This document shows positions 18,531-30,085 of a stretch of DNA of 64,000 bases, piece after piece. The translations under genes and the position numbers were made by a program. The notes beneath the pieces are model-generated. The model made no database searches. It was not told where the DNA came from and saw only the letters and a list, made by a program, of their open reading frames with translations. The DNA comes from Pseudomonas entomophila (lineage in GTDB: Bacteria; Pseudomonadota; Gammaproteobacteria; Pseudomonadales; Pseudomonadaceae), in the NCBI RefSeq assembly GCF_029478665.1, contig NZ_JARPQB010000004.1, positions 1-64,000 on the forward strand. The letters run 5' to 3'. Each line of letters starts with the position of its first letter. Positions within the stretch are counted from its first letter, which is position 1.

Positions 18531-18750
18531 TTCTCACTCCACATCACTGGCGCAGACGGCGCCAGGGCGGCGAATGATAAAGGAAGATCGGAACCGACGA
18601 CATGCCCCATCGGTCCAGAAAAGGGGCAGGCCCGGCAAACGGGTCTAACCTGACTGTTCAGCCAGGTCCGTGCCGTGCGGACCGATCCAGAGCGGTGACA
18701 CCGGCGAGCAACCTGTATCAGCCGGGCACCGGAGCACTAAGGAGTTGTAG

Positions 18751-21492
<2,742 letters not shown>

Positions 21493-21543
21493 AAGACGAC
21501 AGCCTTGCTGTGATCTTGAGATCGAGCGCCGCCCGTGCGGCGC

Positions 21544-21587
21544 ATCGCGGATGAATCCGCTCCTACAGGAGCGGATTCATCCGCGAT
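21544..21587. repeat. Perfect 44-nt REP palindrome
   Basis: Arms ATCGCGGATGAATCCGCTCC-T and their exact reverse complement (21 nt each) are separated by only AC. The core GGATGAATCC/GGATTCATCC differs from the other REP types in the window. It lies 52 nt after the acnA stop. Confidence 0.88.
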
Positions 21588-21660
21588 AGCGAAAGCAAGT
21601 GCCCCGAGGCCCCTCAGGTGAGTCCAACTCTCCACGGACTCACCGGCACAAGGAACTCCA

Positions 21661-22437
21661 ATGCCTCTCCTCCACTGGATCGCTCTGCTCCTGCTCGGCC
21701 TCGGCTATATCCTCGCACTGACCTTCGGCAACCTGGGCCTTGCCGCCCTGCCCGCCTTGCTCGCCCTGCTGTGCAGCGCCTTGCTGGCACGTCGGCGGGT
21801 GCGCTGGCAGCAAACCCTCGGCCACGCCCTGTTCGTCGCCCTCGCCGTCGCCCTGGCGCTGCACTGGCTACCGGGTTTCAACGGTGCCAGGGTGATCGAC
21901 AAAGTCGTGCTCAGCGAAGGCGCCATTCCCTTCTCGATGTACCTGAATCTGGACAAGCCGCTGATCGGCGCATGGCTGCTGCTGGCCTGCCCATGGTTGG
22001 TGATGCTGCGCCTGCGTGGCCTGGCCACGAGTCTGGGTGTGATCCTGCCACTGACGCTGCTCGCTTGCCTGGGTGGCGCCTGGTCGCTGGGCCTGGTGGC
22101 CTGGGCCCCCAAGTGGCCGGACCAGGCCTGGCTGTGGCTGCTGAACAACCTGCTGCTGGTCAGCCTGACCGAGGAATTGCTGTTCCGTGGTTATATCCAG
22201 GGCGGGCTGCAACGTCTGTTCAAGCATGAGGGTCTGGCGTTGATCGCCGCCGCGCTGCTGTTTGGCCTGGCACACCTGGGCGGTGGCTGGCAGTGGTTCT
22301 ACCTGGCCAGCCTCGCCGGGGTGGGGTATGGTCTGGCCTATCGCCATGGCGGACTGACGGCAGCGGTGCTGTGCCATGTTGGTGTCAACCTGGCGCACTT
22401 CGCCGGCTTCACTTATCCGATGCTGGCCCAGAGCTGA
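21661..22437 (+). CDS. CPBP-family intramembrane metalloprotease
   Basis: A 258-residue polytopic membrane protein with about seven hydrophobic segments. The Abi/CPBP motifs are intact: EELLFRGYIQGGLQ (motif 1, EExxxR), LLFGLAHL (motif 2, FxxxH) and AVLCHVGVN (motif 3, HxxxN). These residues form the active site in Rce1-like glutamic/metal-dependent endopeptidases. Bacterial members act in prenyl-protein-like cleavage, bacteriocin self-immunity or unknown roles. Nothing nearby indicates the substrate. Confidence 0.88.
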   Translation: MPLLHWIALLLLGLGYILALTFGNLGLAALPALLALLCSALLARRRVRWQQTLGHALFVALAVALALHWLPGFNGARVIDKVVLSEGAIPFSMYLNLDKPLIGAWLLLACPWLVMLRLRGLATSLGVILPLTLLACLGGAWSLGLVAWAPKWPDQAWLWLLNNLLLVSLTEELLFRGYIQGGLQRLFKHEGLALIAAALLFGLAHLGGGWQWFYLASLAGVGYGLAYRHGGLTAAVLCHVGVNLAHFAGFTYPMLAQS

Positions 22438-22581
22438 ACAATCGGTCATTATCCGACCTAGCCGTCACAAACCATAAAGAAAACTGCAACATTGGCAGCA
22501 ACTTACGCGATCATGCCGGCTTCACTACTTCAGCCGCAGCATCGCCACCTTGCGCCAGGTCAATGGCAGTTAAATATTCAT

Positions 22582-22608
22582 TCAATAAAACCAGAGGCTT
22601 GCCGATAC
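22582..22608 (+). promoter_or_regulatory. FliA (sigma-28) promoter for the Aer-type receptor
   Basis: TCAATAAA, 11 nt, then GCCGATAC. The -10 box matches the sigma-28 consensus in 7 of 8 positions and the spacing is exact. It ends 30 nt before the receptor ATG at 22639. Confidence 0.72.
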
Positions 22609-22638
22609 CCGTCGAAAGCCTTGCGGATTGAACAGCCA

Positions 22639-24204
22639 ATGCGTAACAACCAGCCGATTACCCAGAGAGAACGGACTTTCCCTGCCCAGCAGCGGTTGAT
22701 CTCCACCACCAACGCCAAAGGCGTGATCACCTACTGCAACGACGCATTCATCGAGATCAGCGGTTTTTCCCGCGAGGAACTGATGGGCGCGCCGCACAAC
22801 CTGGTTCGCCACCCCGATGTGCCGCCGGCCGTATTCGCCCACATGTGGCAGACCCTCAAGCAGGGCCTGCCGTGGATGGGTATCGTCAAGAACCGCTGCA
22901 AGTCGGGCGATCACTACTGGGTGAACGCCTACGTCACCCCAGTGTTCGACAGCAACCAGGTGGTCGGCTACGAATCGGTACGGGTCAAACCCACCGCCGA
23001 GCAAATCCGCCGCGCCGAGGCGCTGTACCAGCGCATCAACCAAGGCAAGTCGGCCATCCCGAAACGCGACAAATGGCTACCGGTGCTACAAGACTGGCTG
23101 CCCTTCATTCTCATCAGCCAGGTCGGCTTCCTGATCGGCAACTGGCTGGGCCACTCCTGGGGCTTCGCCCTGGCGGCCGGCCTGTCGGTCCCCCTGGGCC
23201 TGCTTGGTCTGAGCTGGCAGCAACGCGGCCTCAAGCGCCTGCTGCGCCTGGCCGAACAGACCACCTCCGACCCGCTGATCGCGCAGATGTACACCGACAG
23301 CCGCGGTGTCCAAGCCCGCCTGGAAATGGCCATGCTCAGCCAGGACGCACGGATGAAGACCTGCCTGACCCGCCTGCAGGACAGCGCCGAGCAACTGAGC
23401 GACCAGGCTCGCCAGTCCGACGCCCTCGCCCACCAGAGTTCCTCGGGCCTGGAGCGCCAGCGCGTGGAAACCGAGCAAGTGGCCGCCGCGGTCAATCAGA
23501 TGGCCGCCACCACCCAGGAAGTGGCCAACCACGTGCAACGCACCGCCGACGCCACGCAAGAGGCCAATCGCCTGACCAGCCAGGGCCGCCATATCGCCGG
23601 CGAGACGCGCGACGCGATCGAACGGCTGTCCGCCGCCGTGGGCGAGACCGGCCTGACCGTCACGCAACTGGCCAAGGACAGTGACGAAATTGGCGGCGTG
23701 GTCGATGTGATCAAGGGCATTGCCGACCAGACCAACCTGCTGGCACTCAATGCCGCCATCGAGGCTGCCCGTGCCGGCGAGATGGGCCGGGGCTTCGCGG
23801 TCGTCGCCGACGAAGTCCGCCAACTGGCCCAGCGCACCGCCGAGTCCACCGGGCAGATTCATGGCCTGATCGCCAAGCTGCAGCAGACCGCCAACAATGC
23901 GGTGCAAACCATGGAAACCGGCCACCGCCAGGCCCAGGAAGGCGTCGAGCGAGTGATGGAGGCAGACCAGGCCCTGGTGGGCATCAGTGAAGCGGTGGCC
24001 AACATCACCGACATGGCCACCCAGATCGCCGCCGCCACCGAGGAACAGACCGCGGTGGCCGAAGAGATCAGCCGCAACATCAGCACCATCGCCGACCTGG
24101 CCGACCAGACTGCGGGCCAGGCCCAGCGCTCGGCACTGCTCAGCGAAGAGCTGACCAGCACCGCGGGCACTCAATACTCGCTGGTGGAACGCTTCAACCG
24201 CTAG
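22639..24204 (+). CDS. Aer-type PAS chemoreceptor (aerotaxis)
   Basis: 521 residues. An N-terminal PAS domain (about 20-130) has the Aer signature [23 protein letters not shown] and the FAD-pocket region [16 protein letters not shown]. Two closely spaced hydrophobic segments near 155-195 form a membrane anchor. The MCP signalling domain follows, with tip [19 protein letters not shown]. This is the architecture of energy/redox taxis receptors that read internal redox state. The frame extends upstream, but [15 protein letters not shown] matches Aer N-termini and sits just below a FliA promoter. Confidence 0.92.
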   Translation: MRNNQPITQRERTFPAQQRLISTTNAKGVITYCNDAFIEISGFSREELMGAPHNLVRHPDVPPAVFAHMWQTLKQGLPWMGIVKNRCKSGDHYWVNAYVTPVFDSNQVVGYESVRVKPTAEQIRRAEALYQRINQGKSAIPKRDKWLPVLQDWLPFILISQVGFLIGNWLGHSWGFALAAGLSVPLGLLGLSWQQRGLKRLLRLAEQTTSDPLIAQMYTDSRGVQARLEMAMLSQDARMKTCLTRLQDSAEQLSDQARQSDALAHQSSSGLERQRVETEQVAAAVNQMAATTQEVANHVQRTADATQEANRLTSQGRHIAGETRDAIERLSAAVGETGLTVTQLAKDSDEIGGVVDVIKGIADQTNLLALNAAIEAARAGEMGRGFAVVADEVRQLAQRTAESTGQIHGLIAKLQQTANNAVQTMETGHRQAQEGVERVMEADQALVGISEAVANITDMATQIAAATEEQTAVAEEISRNISTIADLADQTAGQAQRSALLSEELTSTAGTQYSLVERFNR

Positions 24205-24210
24205 ACAACG

Positions 24211-24238
24211 GACGGCGCCCCAAGGGGCGCCGTCTGCT
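24211..24238 (+). terminator. Rho-independent terminator after the Aer-type gene
   Basis: The stem GACGGCGCCCC-AA-GGGGCGCCGTC is perfect (11 bp) and is followed by TGCTTT. It separates the receptor gene from the convergent pseudouridine synthase. Confidence 0.88.
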
Positions 24239-25123
24239 TTACCACGCCAGGCTCAACCTGCTTTCGAAATACCGCTCCTCGCCACTCAACGGATCCTTGA
24301 AACGCAGGCTGTGCGCCAGCAGCTTCAGCGGCCGCGTGTAATCGTCCTGCTCATTGGCCAGCTGAGGATAGAACGGGTCATTGCAGATACCCGCGCCCAG
24401 CGAAGCCATGTGCACCCGCAACTGGTGGGTCTTGCCCGTCACCGGCGACAGGCCATAGCGCCATAGTTCGCCCTGTTTCTCCAGCACGCAGGCGTGGGTT
24501 TCGCTGTTATCGGCCCCCTCGACCTCATGCATGCGGAAGAACGGCTCGCCGTGCACCAGGCGGCTGCGGTGCACCAGAGGAAACACATGCTGCGGCATGG
24601 CCGCGGCAATTGCCTGGTAGTGCTTGTCAATGCGCCGCTCCGGGAACAGGCGCTGGTAGGCGCCACGGGTCTGTGGGTTGGCGGAGAACAGCACCAGGCC
24701 GGCCGTATGCCGGTCGATGCGGTGCAGGGGAACCAGATGCGGGTTGTCCAGGCGACGGATCAGGCGACGCAGCAGGGTCTGCTCGACATATTCGCCAGTG
24801 GGTGTCACCGGAAGGAAATGCGGTTTGTCCGCTACCACCAGATGCTCGTCCACGTGCAGGATCTCTTCCTGCACTGGAATCGGCTTCTCGTTGGGCACCT
24901 CGCGAAAGTAGTGCAGGCGCAGGCCTTGGCGATAGGGAAGCTGCGCGGCAATCGCACGGCCTTCACTGTCCAGCACCCGGCCACGGGCAAAGCGATCGAG
25001 CCACTGCTCGCGGGGGATACCCTTGAAATGATCGCACAGGCAATCCAGCACCGTCGCCCAGCGACCTGGAGGCAGGCATACGGTGCTGGCTTGCTGGTGG
25101 GCGGGGTTGAAAGGTGTGGTCAT
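24239..25123 (-). CDS. RluA-family pseudouridine synthase
   Basis: About 294 residues. The catalytic motif HRIDRHTAGLVLF contains the nucleophilic Asp (about residue 137), which converts a specific uridine in tRNA or rRNA to pseudouridine. Other family motifs are VVADKPHFLPVTPTG and KTHQLRVHMASLG. There is no S4 domain but a distinct N-terminal region of about 80 residues, as in a Pseudomonas clade of uncertain target. ATGs at 25138 and 25123 are both possible starts. Confidence 0.88.
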   Translation of the reverse strand: MTTPFNPAHQQASTVCLPPGRWATVLDCLCDHFKGIPREQWLDRFARGRVLDSEGRAIAAQLPYRQGLRLHYFREVPNEKPIPVQEEILHVDEHLVVADKPHFLPVTPTGEYVEQTLLRRLIRRLDNPHLVPLHRIDRHTAGLVLFSANPQTRGAYQRLFPERRIDKHYQAIAAAMPQHVFPLVHRSRLVHGEPFFRMHEVEGADNSETHACVLEKQGELWRYGLSPVTGKTHQLRVHMASLGAGICNDPFYPQLANEQDDYTRPLKLLAHSLRFKDPLSGEERYFESRLSLAW

Positions 25124-25174
25124 CGGCGGGCTCGGCATCACAGGAGTAATGCATTATCCCCGAGTCAGCGCGCC

Positions 25175-25483
25175 TCAACCAGCCTCGCTGGCCGGCTCAC
25201 AGCGCGCCTTCAGCCAGCGCAGCACCTGCACGGCGTCCCAGCGCCCCGGGTCATAGAGGGCATAGCTCAGGCCCTGGTAGCCCACGACATCCAGCGGGCG
25301 ATGAAACCCCGCGCGCTGGAACAACGCCTCGATCTCGGCGAAGCAGGTGTTGAAGTGAACCTTGCCAAAGGGCGTCTGGTCGTCGGTCACGATGCCATCA
25401 AGTCGCAATTCCAGCACAGCGTCACGCACACGCTCAGGGGACATGTGGTTGATGCTGTACTTGAGTTGCTCGACATTGAGCAT
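25175..25483 (-). CDS. Hypothetical protein under a LexA box (102 aa)
   Basis: A 102-residue soluble protein with an even, amphipathic composition (MLNVEQLKYSINHMSPERV at the N-terminus; GLSYALYDPGRWDAVQVLRW near the end). I do not recognise a domain. The start ATG is preceded by a GAGGTGA Shine-Dalgarno. Sixteen nt further upstream is a near-consensus LexA operator (25499-25514), so the gene is probably part of the SOS response. It ends 36 nt or more before the pseudouridine synthase start on the same strand, so the latter may be carried along after DNA damage. Confidence 0.75.
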   Translation of the reverse strand: MLNVEQLKYSINHMSPERVRDAVLELRLDGIVTDDQTPFGKVHFNTCFAEIEALFQRAGFHRPLDVVGYQGLSYALYDPGRWDAVQVLRWLKARCEPASEAG

Positions 25484-25498
25484 GGCTTCACCTCGATA

Positions 25499-25514
25499 CT
25501 GTATTTATATACAG
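25499..25514. promoter_or_regulatory. LexA (SOS) box
   Basis: CTGTATTTATATACAG fits the gammaproteobacterial LexA operator CTG-N10-CAG with an alternating AT core. It lies just upstream of the small gene starting at 25483, where bound LexA would block transcription. Confidence 0.85.
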
Positions 25515-25550
25515 CATACGGAGCGCGCCACCCTATCGTCAATCAGCGGT

Positions 25551-25787
25551 TCAGCGCAGAAACGCCACCACCTGCTCGGCATCGAACGGCCAACCCAGTT
25601 CAGCGCCTGTATCGCAGCGGCGCAACACCGGAATCTGCAGGCCGTAACGCTCGAACAGCGCCTCGCTATCCGCGATGTCGACCAACTCGACCAGCAGGCC
25701 GTGCTCGACGAACGGCATCAGCATGGCTTCCGCCACTTCACACAGATGGCACCCGAGGGTACCGAACAACTGGCATTCAGGGAGCAT
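25551..25787 (-). CDS. Glutaredoxin-like thioredoxin-fold protein
   Basis: A 78-residue protein of the DUF836/glutaredoxin-like group. CxxC sits early in the chain (LFGTLGCHLCEVAEAML), followed by a short thioredoxin fold with cis-Pro region YGLQIPVLRR. These proteins are predicted thiol-disulfide exchangers, but the physiological role is not established. It ends upstream of the LexA-controlled gene and starts 72 nt after the amt stop on the same strand. Confidence 0.85.
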   Translation of the reverse strand: MLPECQLFGTLGCHLCEVAEAMLMPFVEHGLLVELVDIADSEALFERYGLQIPVLRRCDTGAELGWPFDAEQVVAFLR

Positions 25788-25859
25788 GAACGGACCCGGA
25801 AATCATCTTCAAGGATGCTTATTCTAGGTCCAGACCCTGCAACCTGCACCTGCGCCAGG

Positions 25860-27068
25860 TCAATCCTGGCTGGTCGCGCCAATGCGGTGCAGCGACAGGT
25901 CGGCGCCCTGGAACTCCTGCTCGTGGCTGAGGCGCAGGCCATGCAACGCCTTGATCGAACCATACACGACAAAACCGCCGGCCAACGCCACCACGACACC
26001 AGCGAGGCTGCCCAGCAACTGACTCACCAGGCTGACACCGCCCAACCCGCCCAACGCCGCCTGCCCGAACACGCCACAGGCGACTCCACCCCAGACGCCA
26101 CACAGGCCATGCAGCGGCCACACACCGAGCACATCGTCGATCTTCCAGCGGTTCTGTGCCGCGGTGAAGCTCCAGACGAACAGGCCTCCCGCCACCAGAC
26201 CGACCACCAGCGCCCCCACCGGGTGCATCAGGTCGGAACCGGCGCAAACCGCCACCAGCCCGGCCAGCGGGCCGTTGTGCAGGAAACCCGGGTCATTGCG
26301 CCCTGCCAGCAAGGCCGACAAGGTGCCGCCCACCATGGCCATCAACGAATTGATCGCCACCAGCCCGCTCACGCCCTGCAGGGTCTGCGCGCTCATGACG
26401 TTGAAGCCGAACCAGCCAATGATCAGGATCCAGGAGCCCAGCGCCAGGAACGGGATGCTCGACGGCGCGAAGGCCACCAGCCGGCCATCGCGATAACGAC
26501 CGCGACGCGCGCCCAGCAGGATGACCGCCGCCAGGGCCAGCCACCCGCCCATGGCATGCACCACCACGGATCCGGCGAAGTCATGGAACGGCGCGCCGAA
26601 GCGTGCCTGCAGCCATGCCTGGATACCCAGGTTGCCATTCCACACCACCCCTTCGAAGAACGGATAGATGAACGCCACGATCAACGCGGTCGCGCACAAT
26701 TGCGGTATGAAGCGTGCCCGCTCGGCGATTCCACCCGAGATAATCGCCGGGATAGCCGCGGCGAAGGTCAGCAGGAAGAAGCATTTGACCAAGGCGTAAC
26801 CATGGTCGCGGGCCAGCTCGGCCGCCGGCTGCAGGAAGTTAACGCCATAGGCGATCCAGTAGCCGATGAAGAAGTACACCAGTGCCGAGATGGCGAAATC
26901 ACTGAGAATCTTCGACAAGGCGTTGACCTGGTTCTTGTGGCGCACCGTACCGACCTCGAGAAAGGCGAAGCCGGCATGCATGGCCAGGACCAGGATCGCT
27001 CCCATGAGGATGAACAAGGTGTTCGAGCCATGGACCAGGGAGTCCATCGCGTTGTGCATGTTTTCCAT
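25860..27068 (-). CDS. amt: Ammonium transporter Amt
   Basis: 402 residues with about eleven membrane helices. Amt trimers conduct ammonium into the cytoplasm. The paired pore histidines are visible in SVVVHAMGGWLA and SDLMHPVGALV, and the family block DFAGSVVVHAMGGW is intact. The ATG in MENMHNAMDSLVHG is used; this N-terminus has no separate signal peptide, unlike E. coli AmtB. No glnK lies next to it, so this is the solitary amt type rather than the glnK-amtB operon. Confidence 0.93.
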   Translation of the reverse strand: MENMHNAMDSLVHGSNTLFILMGAILVLAMHAGFAFLEVGTVRHKNQVNALSKILSDFAISALVYFFIGYWIAYGVNFLQPAAELARDHGYALVKCFFLLTFAAAIPAIISGGIAERARFIPQLCATALIVAFIYPFFEGVVWNGNLGIQAWLQARFGAPFHDFAGSVVVHAMGGWLALAAVILLGARRGRYRDGRLVAFAPSSIPFLALGSWILIIGWFGFNVMSAQTLQGVSGLVAINSLMAMVGGTLSALLAGRNDPGFLHNGPLAGLVAVCAGSDLMHPVGALVVGLVAGGLFVWSFTAAQNRWKIDDVLGVWPLHGLCGVWGGVACGVFGQAALGGLGGVSLVSQLLGSLAGVVVALAGGFVVYGSIKALHGLRLSHEQEFQGADLSLHRIGATSQD

Positions 27069-27371
27069 GAAGTGGCAGACCTGCAAAAAGGCACCAGGAC
27101 AGTTCAAGAACCGGCATCCCTGCACCTGATCGGTGCCAGGCCCCTGCTCCATTTCAGTGACCGTGCGGGTGCCTGCGTGGTTTTTTCTTGGGTTTGTCGT
27201 GGATTGGGTTAAGGTTTGTCGGTGTCCGCGCGGCTGGCGCACGCTTTCAGCGCAGGCGCCGGCAGGCACGCCCCGATTGATAGCAAGGGCCGTACCAGCC
27301 CCTGCCACTGAACCTTCAGCGCGCGTCATTACTCGAAATAGCCATACACACCCACAGGGAGAGGCCCATTC
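27069..27371. other. Divergent intergenic region amt / yqjD-like
   Basis: A 303-nt gap between divergent genes. No reading frame is supported. It should contain both promoters. A GG...GC element just before amt has 9-nt instead of 10-nt spacing, so it is not called as a sigma-54 promoter. Confidence 0.5.
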
Positions 27372-27683
27372 ATGGCCAGCAAATCGGCAAAGACTGCACA
27401 AGACATACTGATGGCTGACTTCCAGGCCCTGGTCCGCGACACCGAAAAGCTGCTCGCCGACACCGCCAACCTGGCGGGCGACCAGGCCGATGAACTGCGC
27501 GAGCAGATCCACGAGCGCCTGACACAGGCCCGCGAAACCTTGCAACTGACCCAGGATTCGGTACGCCAGCGCGGCCAGGCCGCCCTTGGCAGCGCCGAGC
27601 AGTACGTGCAGGAAAACCCCTGGCAGGCCATCGGCATCGCTGCCGGCGTCGGCTTGCTGATCGGCCTGCTGGCCAAACGCTGA
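27372..27683 (+). CDS. DUF883 / ElaB-YqjD-type membrane-anchored protein
   Basis: 103 residues: a long amphipathic, charged helix (about 10-80) and a single C-terminal membrane anchor (GIAAGVGLLIGLLAKR). E. coli YqjD and ElaB have this layout and tether ribosomes to the inner membrane in stationary phase. ENPWQAIGIAAGVG is the family signature at the anchor. It is first of three tightly spaced genes matching yqjD-yqjE-yqjK in order. Confidence 0.88.
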   Translation: MASKSAKTAQDILMADFQALVRDTEKLLADTANLAGDQADELREQIHERLTQARETLQLTQDSVRQRGQAALGSAEQYVQENPWQAIGIAAGVGLLIGLLAKR

Positions 27684-27692
27684 GAGGTGCCC

Positions 27693-28067
27693 ATGGACAA
27701 CGACGGCAACAGCGCCGCCACCTCTGGCAGACGCCTGGGTGCGGCGGTGCTGGGTTTGCTGCACAGCCATATCGAGCTGTTCGGTATCGAGTTGCAGGAG
27801 CAGAAGGCGCGTACCCTGAGCCTGCTGCTGTTCGCCGGGCTTGCGCTGGTCTTTGCCCTGCTGCTGCTGACCGCCCTGTCCGGGCTGGTGCTGGTGCTGC
27901 TGTGGGACAGTTATCGCCTGGCCGGCATCATTGGCCTGTGCGTGTTCTATGGCTTGGCCGCGCTGTTCTGCGGCTTGCGCCTGAAAGCTGCGGTGTTCGA
28001 CGAGTCTTCACCGTTCGGTGCCACGCTCGAGGAGCTGGCCAAGGACAGGGAGCGCCTGCTGCCATGA
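27693..28067 (+). CDS. YqjE-like phage-holin-family membrane protein
   Basis: 124 residues with two strong hydrophobic segments (LLLFAGLALVFALLLLTAL and LAGIIGLCVFYGLAALFCG). The Pfam family is called phage_holin_3_6, but chromosomal copies beside yqjD are not phage genes. The start ATG follows a GAGAGG Shine-Dalgarno, 10 nt after the preceding stop. It overlaps the next gene by 4 nt (ATGA). Function unknown; probably membrane stress related. Confidence 0.83.
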   Translation: MDNDGNSAATSGRRLGAAVLGLLHSHIELFGIELQEQKARTLSLLLFAGLALVFALLLLTALSGLVLVLLWDSYRLAGIIGLCVFYGLAALFCGLRLKAAVFDESSPFGATLEELAKDRERLLP

Positions 28068-28393
28068 ACCTGCCCGAAATACCTGATACCCGAAACCCAC
28101 GGGAACTGCGCAAGGCGTTGCTGCGCCTGCGCATGGAAATGCACCGCCAGCAGATCCACCACGAATCCACCCAGTTGCTTGAACCGGTGCGCCGCCTGCG
28201 CGGCATGGGCAGTTCATTCGGCGAGGGCCTGGGCGTCCGGCATGGCTCGCTGTGGGGCCTGGGCGCTGTCGTGGCGCTGGGCTTCCTCACTGGCAAAGGG
28301 GTGCGCAGTGGCAACTTGCGGCGCCTGTTGCGCCTGGGCTCCAGCCTGGCACCGCTGATCCGCCTGTTCCTGAGCAGCGGCCGCCGCCCCTGA
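28064..28393 (+). CDS. YqjK-like small protein
   Basis: 109 residues. The N-terminal half is basic and helical (NPRELRKALLRLRMEMHRQQI) and the C-terminal half has a weak hydrophobic stretch (GLGAVVALGFLTGKG). Its position as third gene after DUF883 and YqjE homologues, with ATGA overlap, is the main reason for the YqjK-like label; sequence similarity is not strong by eye. No enzyme motif is seen. Confidence 0.7.
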   Translation: MNLPEIPDTRNPRELRKALLRLRMEMHRQQIHHESTQLLEPVRRLRGMGSSFGEGLGVRHGSLWGLGAVVALGFLTGKGVRSGNLRRLLRLGSSLAPLIRLFLSSGRRP

Positions 28394-28450
28394 GCCCTGC
28401 ACGCCCGTGCTTGCACGGGCGTGCCAGACACGGGAAGCTATGCCTACTCA

Positions 28451-29800
28451 ATGACGGGAGAACGAGCCTTGGACTGGCATACCCTGCTGACCCGCGAACG
28501 CCTGGGCAAGGCCCTCGGCAGCTCTGAGGAACTGGGCCGCAGCCCCTTTCACAAAGACCACGACCGCGTCATCTTCTCTGGCGCCTTCCGCCGCCTGGGG
28601 CGCAAGACCCAAGTACACCCGGTCAACAGCAACGATCACATCCACACGCGCCTGACCCACTCGCTGGAAGTGAGCTGCGTCGGCCGCTCACTGGGCATGC
28701 GCGTAGGCGAGACCCTGCGCGACAGGCTGCCGAACTGGTGCGAGCCCAGCGACCTGGGGATGATCGTGCAGTCTTCCTGCCTGGCCCACGACATTGGCAA
28801 CCCTCCGTTTGGCCACTCCGGTGAAGACGCCATACGCCACTGGTTCCAACAAGCAGCCGGACGTGGCTGGCTGGACGACATGACGGATGACGAACGTGCC
28901 GACTTCCTGAATTTCGAAGGCAACGCCCAAGGTTTTCGCGTCCTCACCCAACTCGAATACCACCAATTCGATGGCGGTATGCGCCTGACATACGCCACCC
29001 TCGGCGCCTATCTCAAGTACCCCTGGACCGCTCGCCACGCCGATGCCCTGGGCTACAAAAAACACAAGTTCGGCTGCTACCACAGCGAGCTGCCGCTGCT
29101 CGAGCAGATCGCCGGCAAGCTTGGCCTGCCTCAGCTCGAGCACCAGCGCTGGGCCCGCCATCCCTTGGTCTACCTGATGGAGGCGGCCGACGATATCTGC
29201 TACGCCTTGATCGACCTCGAGGATGGCCTGGAAATGGACCTGTTGCAGTACGCCGAAGTCGAGGCGCTGCTGCTCGACCTGGTCGGCGACGACCTGCCGG
29301 AAACCTATCGCCAGCTAGGGCCCGGAGCGTCACGCCGGCGCAAGCTGGCAGTCCTGCGGGGCAAGGCGATCGAACACCTGACCAATGCCGCCGCCCTCGC
29401 CTTCGTCGAACAGCAGGATGCCCTGCTTGCTGGGCGACTACCGGGGGACCTGGTCGAACACATGCACGGCCCGGCCCAGCGTTGCGTACTGCAAGCCAAG
29501 GACATGGCCCGCAAGAAGATCTTCCAGGACAAACGCAAGACCCTCCAGGAGATCGGCGCCTACACCACCCTGGAAATCCTCCTCAATACCTTCTGCAGTG
29601 CCGCCCTGGAACAGCACGGCGGGCGCACGCCTTCGTTCAAGAGCCAGCGCGTGCTGGACCTGATCGGCAACAACGCCCCCAATCCGCACGGTACCTTGCA
29701 CGACGCCTACCTGCGCATGATCGACTTCATCGCGGGCATGACCGATGGCTATGCCAGCGAAATGGCCAGCGAGATGACCGGGCGCTCCAGCCCGACATAA
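28451..29800 (+). CDS. dgt: Deoxyguanosinetriphosphate triphosphohydrolase (dGTPase)
   Basis: About 449 residues. It hydrolyses dGTP to deoxyguanosine and triphosphate. The HD-domain metal ligands are in [10 protein letters not shown] and [18 protein letters not shown], and the N-terminal family motif is [20 protein letters not shown]. The mid-domain [14 protein letters not shown] supplies the last aspartate. The start at [13 protein letters not shown] is preferred over a GTG 30 nt upstream, since the family begins near [12 protein letters not shown] hairpin follows the stop. Confidence 0.92.
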   Translation: MTGERALDWHTLLTRERLGKALGSSEELGRSPFHKDHDRVIFSGAFRRLGRKTQVHPVNSNDHIHTRLTHSLEVSCVGRSLGMRVGETLRDRLPNWCEPSDLGMIVQSSCLAHDIGNPPFGHSGEDAIRHWFQQAAGRGWLDDMTDDERADFLNFEGNAQGFRVLTQLEYHQFDGGMRLTYATLGAYLKYPWTARHADALGYKKHKFGCYHSELPLLEQIAGKLGLPQLEHQRWARHPLVYLMEAADDICYALIDLEDGLEMDLLQYAEVEALLLDLVGDDLPETYRQLGPGASRRRKLAVLRGKAIEHLTNAAALAFVEQQDALLAGRLPGDLVEHMHGPAQRCVLQAKDMARKKIFQDKRKTLQEIGAYTTLEILLNTFCSAALEQHGGRTPSFKSQRVLDLIGNNAPNPHGTLHDAYLRMIDFIAGMTDGYASEMASEMTGRSSPT

Positions 29801-29810
29801 CGGGCGTGCA

Positions 29811-29843
29811 GCAGTGATGACGGCATAGGCCGTCAACCACTGC
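29811..29843 (+). terminator. Possible terminator hairpin after dgt
   Basis: GCAGTG and CACTGC pair outside TGACGGC and GCCGTCA, with a 3-nt loop. No T-run follows, so it may be an mRNA-stabilising or Rho-assisted end rather than an intrinsic terminator. Confidence 0.5.
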
Positions 29844-29851
29844 ATTAATCT

Positions 29852-29867
29852 GTAAGAAACTTCTTAC
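29852..29867. promoter_or_regulatory. Dyad GTAAGAA-AC-TTCTTAC upstream of the bvgA-like gene
   Basis: A perfect 16-nt inverted repeat in the AT-rich 285-nt gap before the response regulator. Its heptads resemble BvgA-type TTTC-TA heptads in composition. It could be an autoregulatory site; this is inference. A TATATA-rich stretch follows near 29,990. Confidence 0.4.
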
Positions 29868-30085
29868 CTCCTGGCGACAGGTCAAAACACAATTTCAATT
29901 TTTCGCAAAAACAACCAAAAATCCGAGTGACAAACCACTCAACCTCTACACGTCCTGTAGCAGGATATCGATTTAGCTGTAAGCAAATTCCTATATATAG
30001 TTTTCCAACTAACCTTCTCTGCCCGCCGACATTCATCTGAGCTAATGTGCCGACTGTTTTCGTCACGCCGCATGGAATGTTGAAT

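Noticed and set aside
27075..27092. Sigma-54-like element upstream of amt
   Set aside because: GG and GC are 9 nt apart instead of 10, and the site is too close to the ATG to leave a normal leader.
25362..27212. Long plus-strand frame opposite the thioredoxin-like gene and amt
   Set aside because: Covers a clear ammonium transporter in antisense and crosses the LexA-controlled gene; no recognisable domain.
27693..28067. Phage remnant suggested by the holin-family label
   Set aside because: The gene is in a conserved yqjD-yqjE-like chromosomal set with no lysin, integrase or attachment site nearby.
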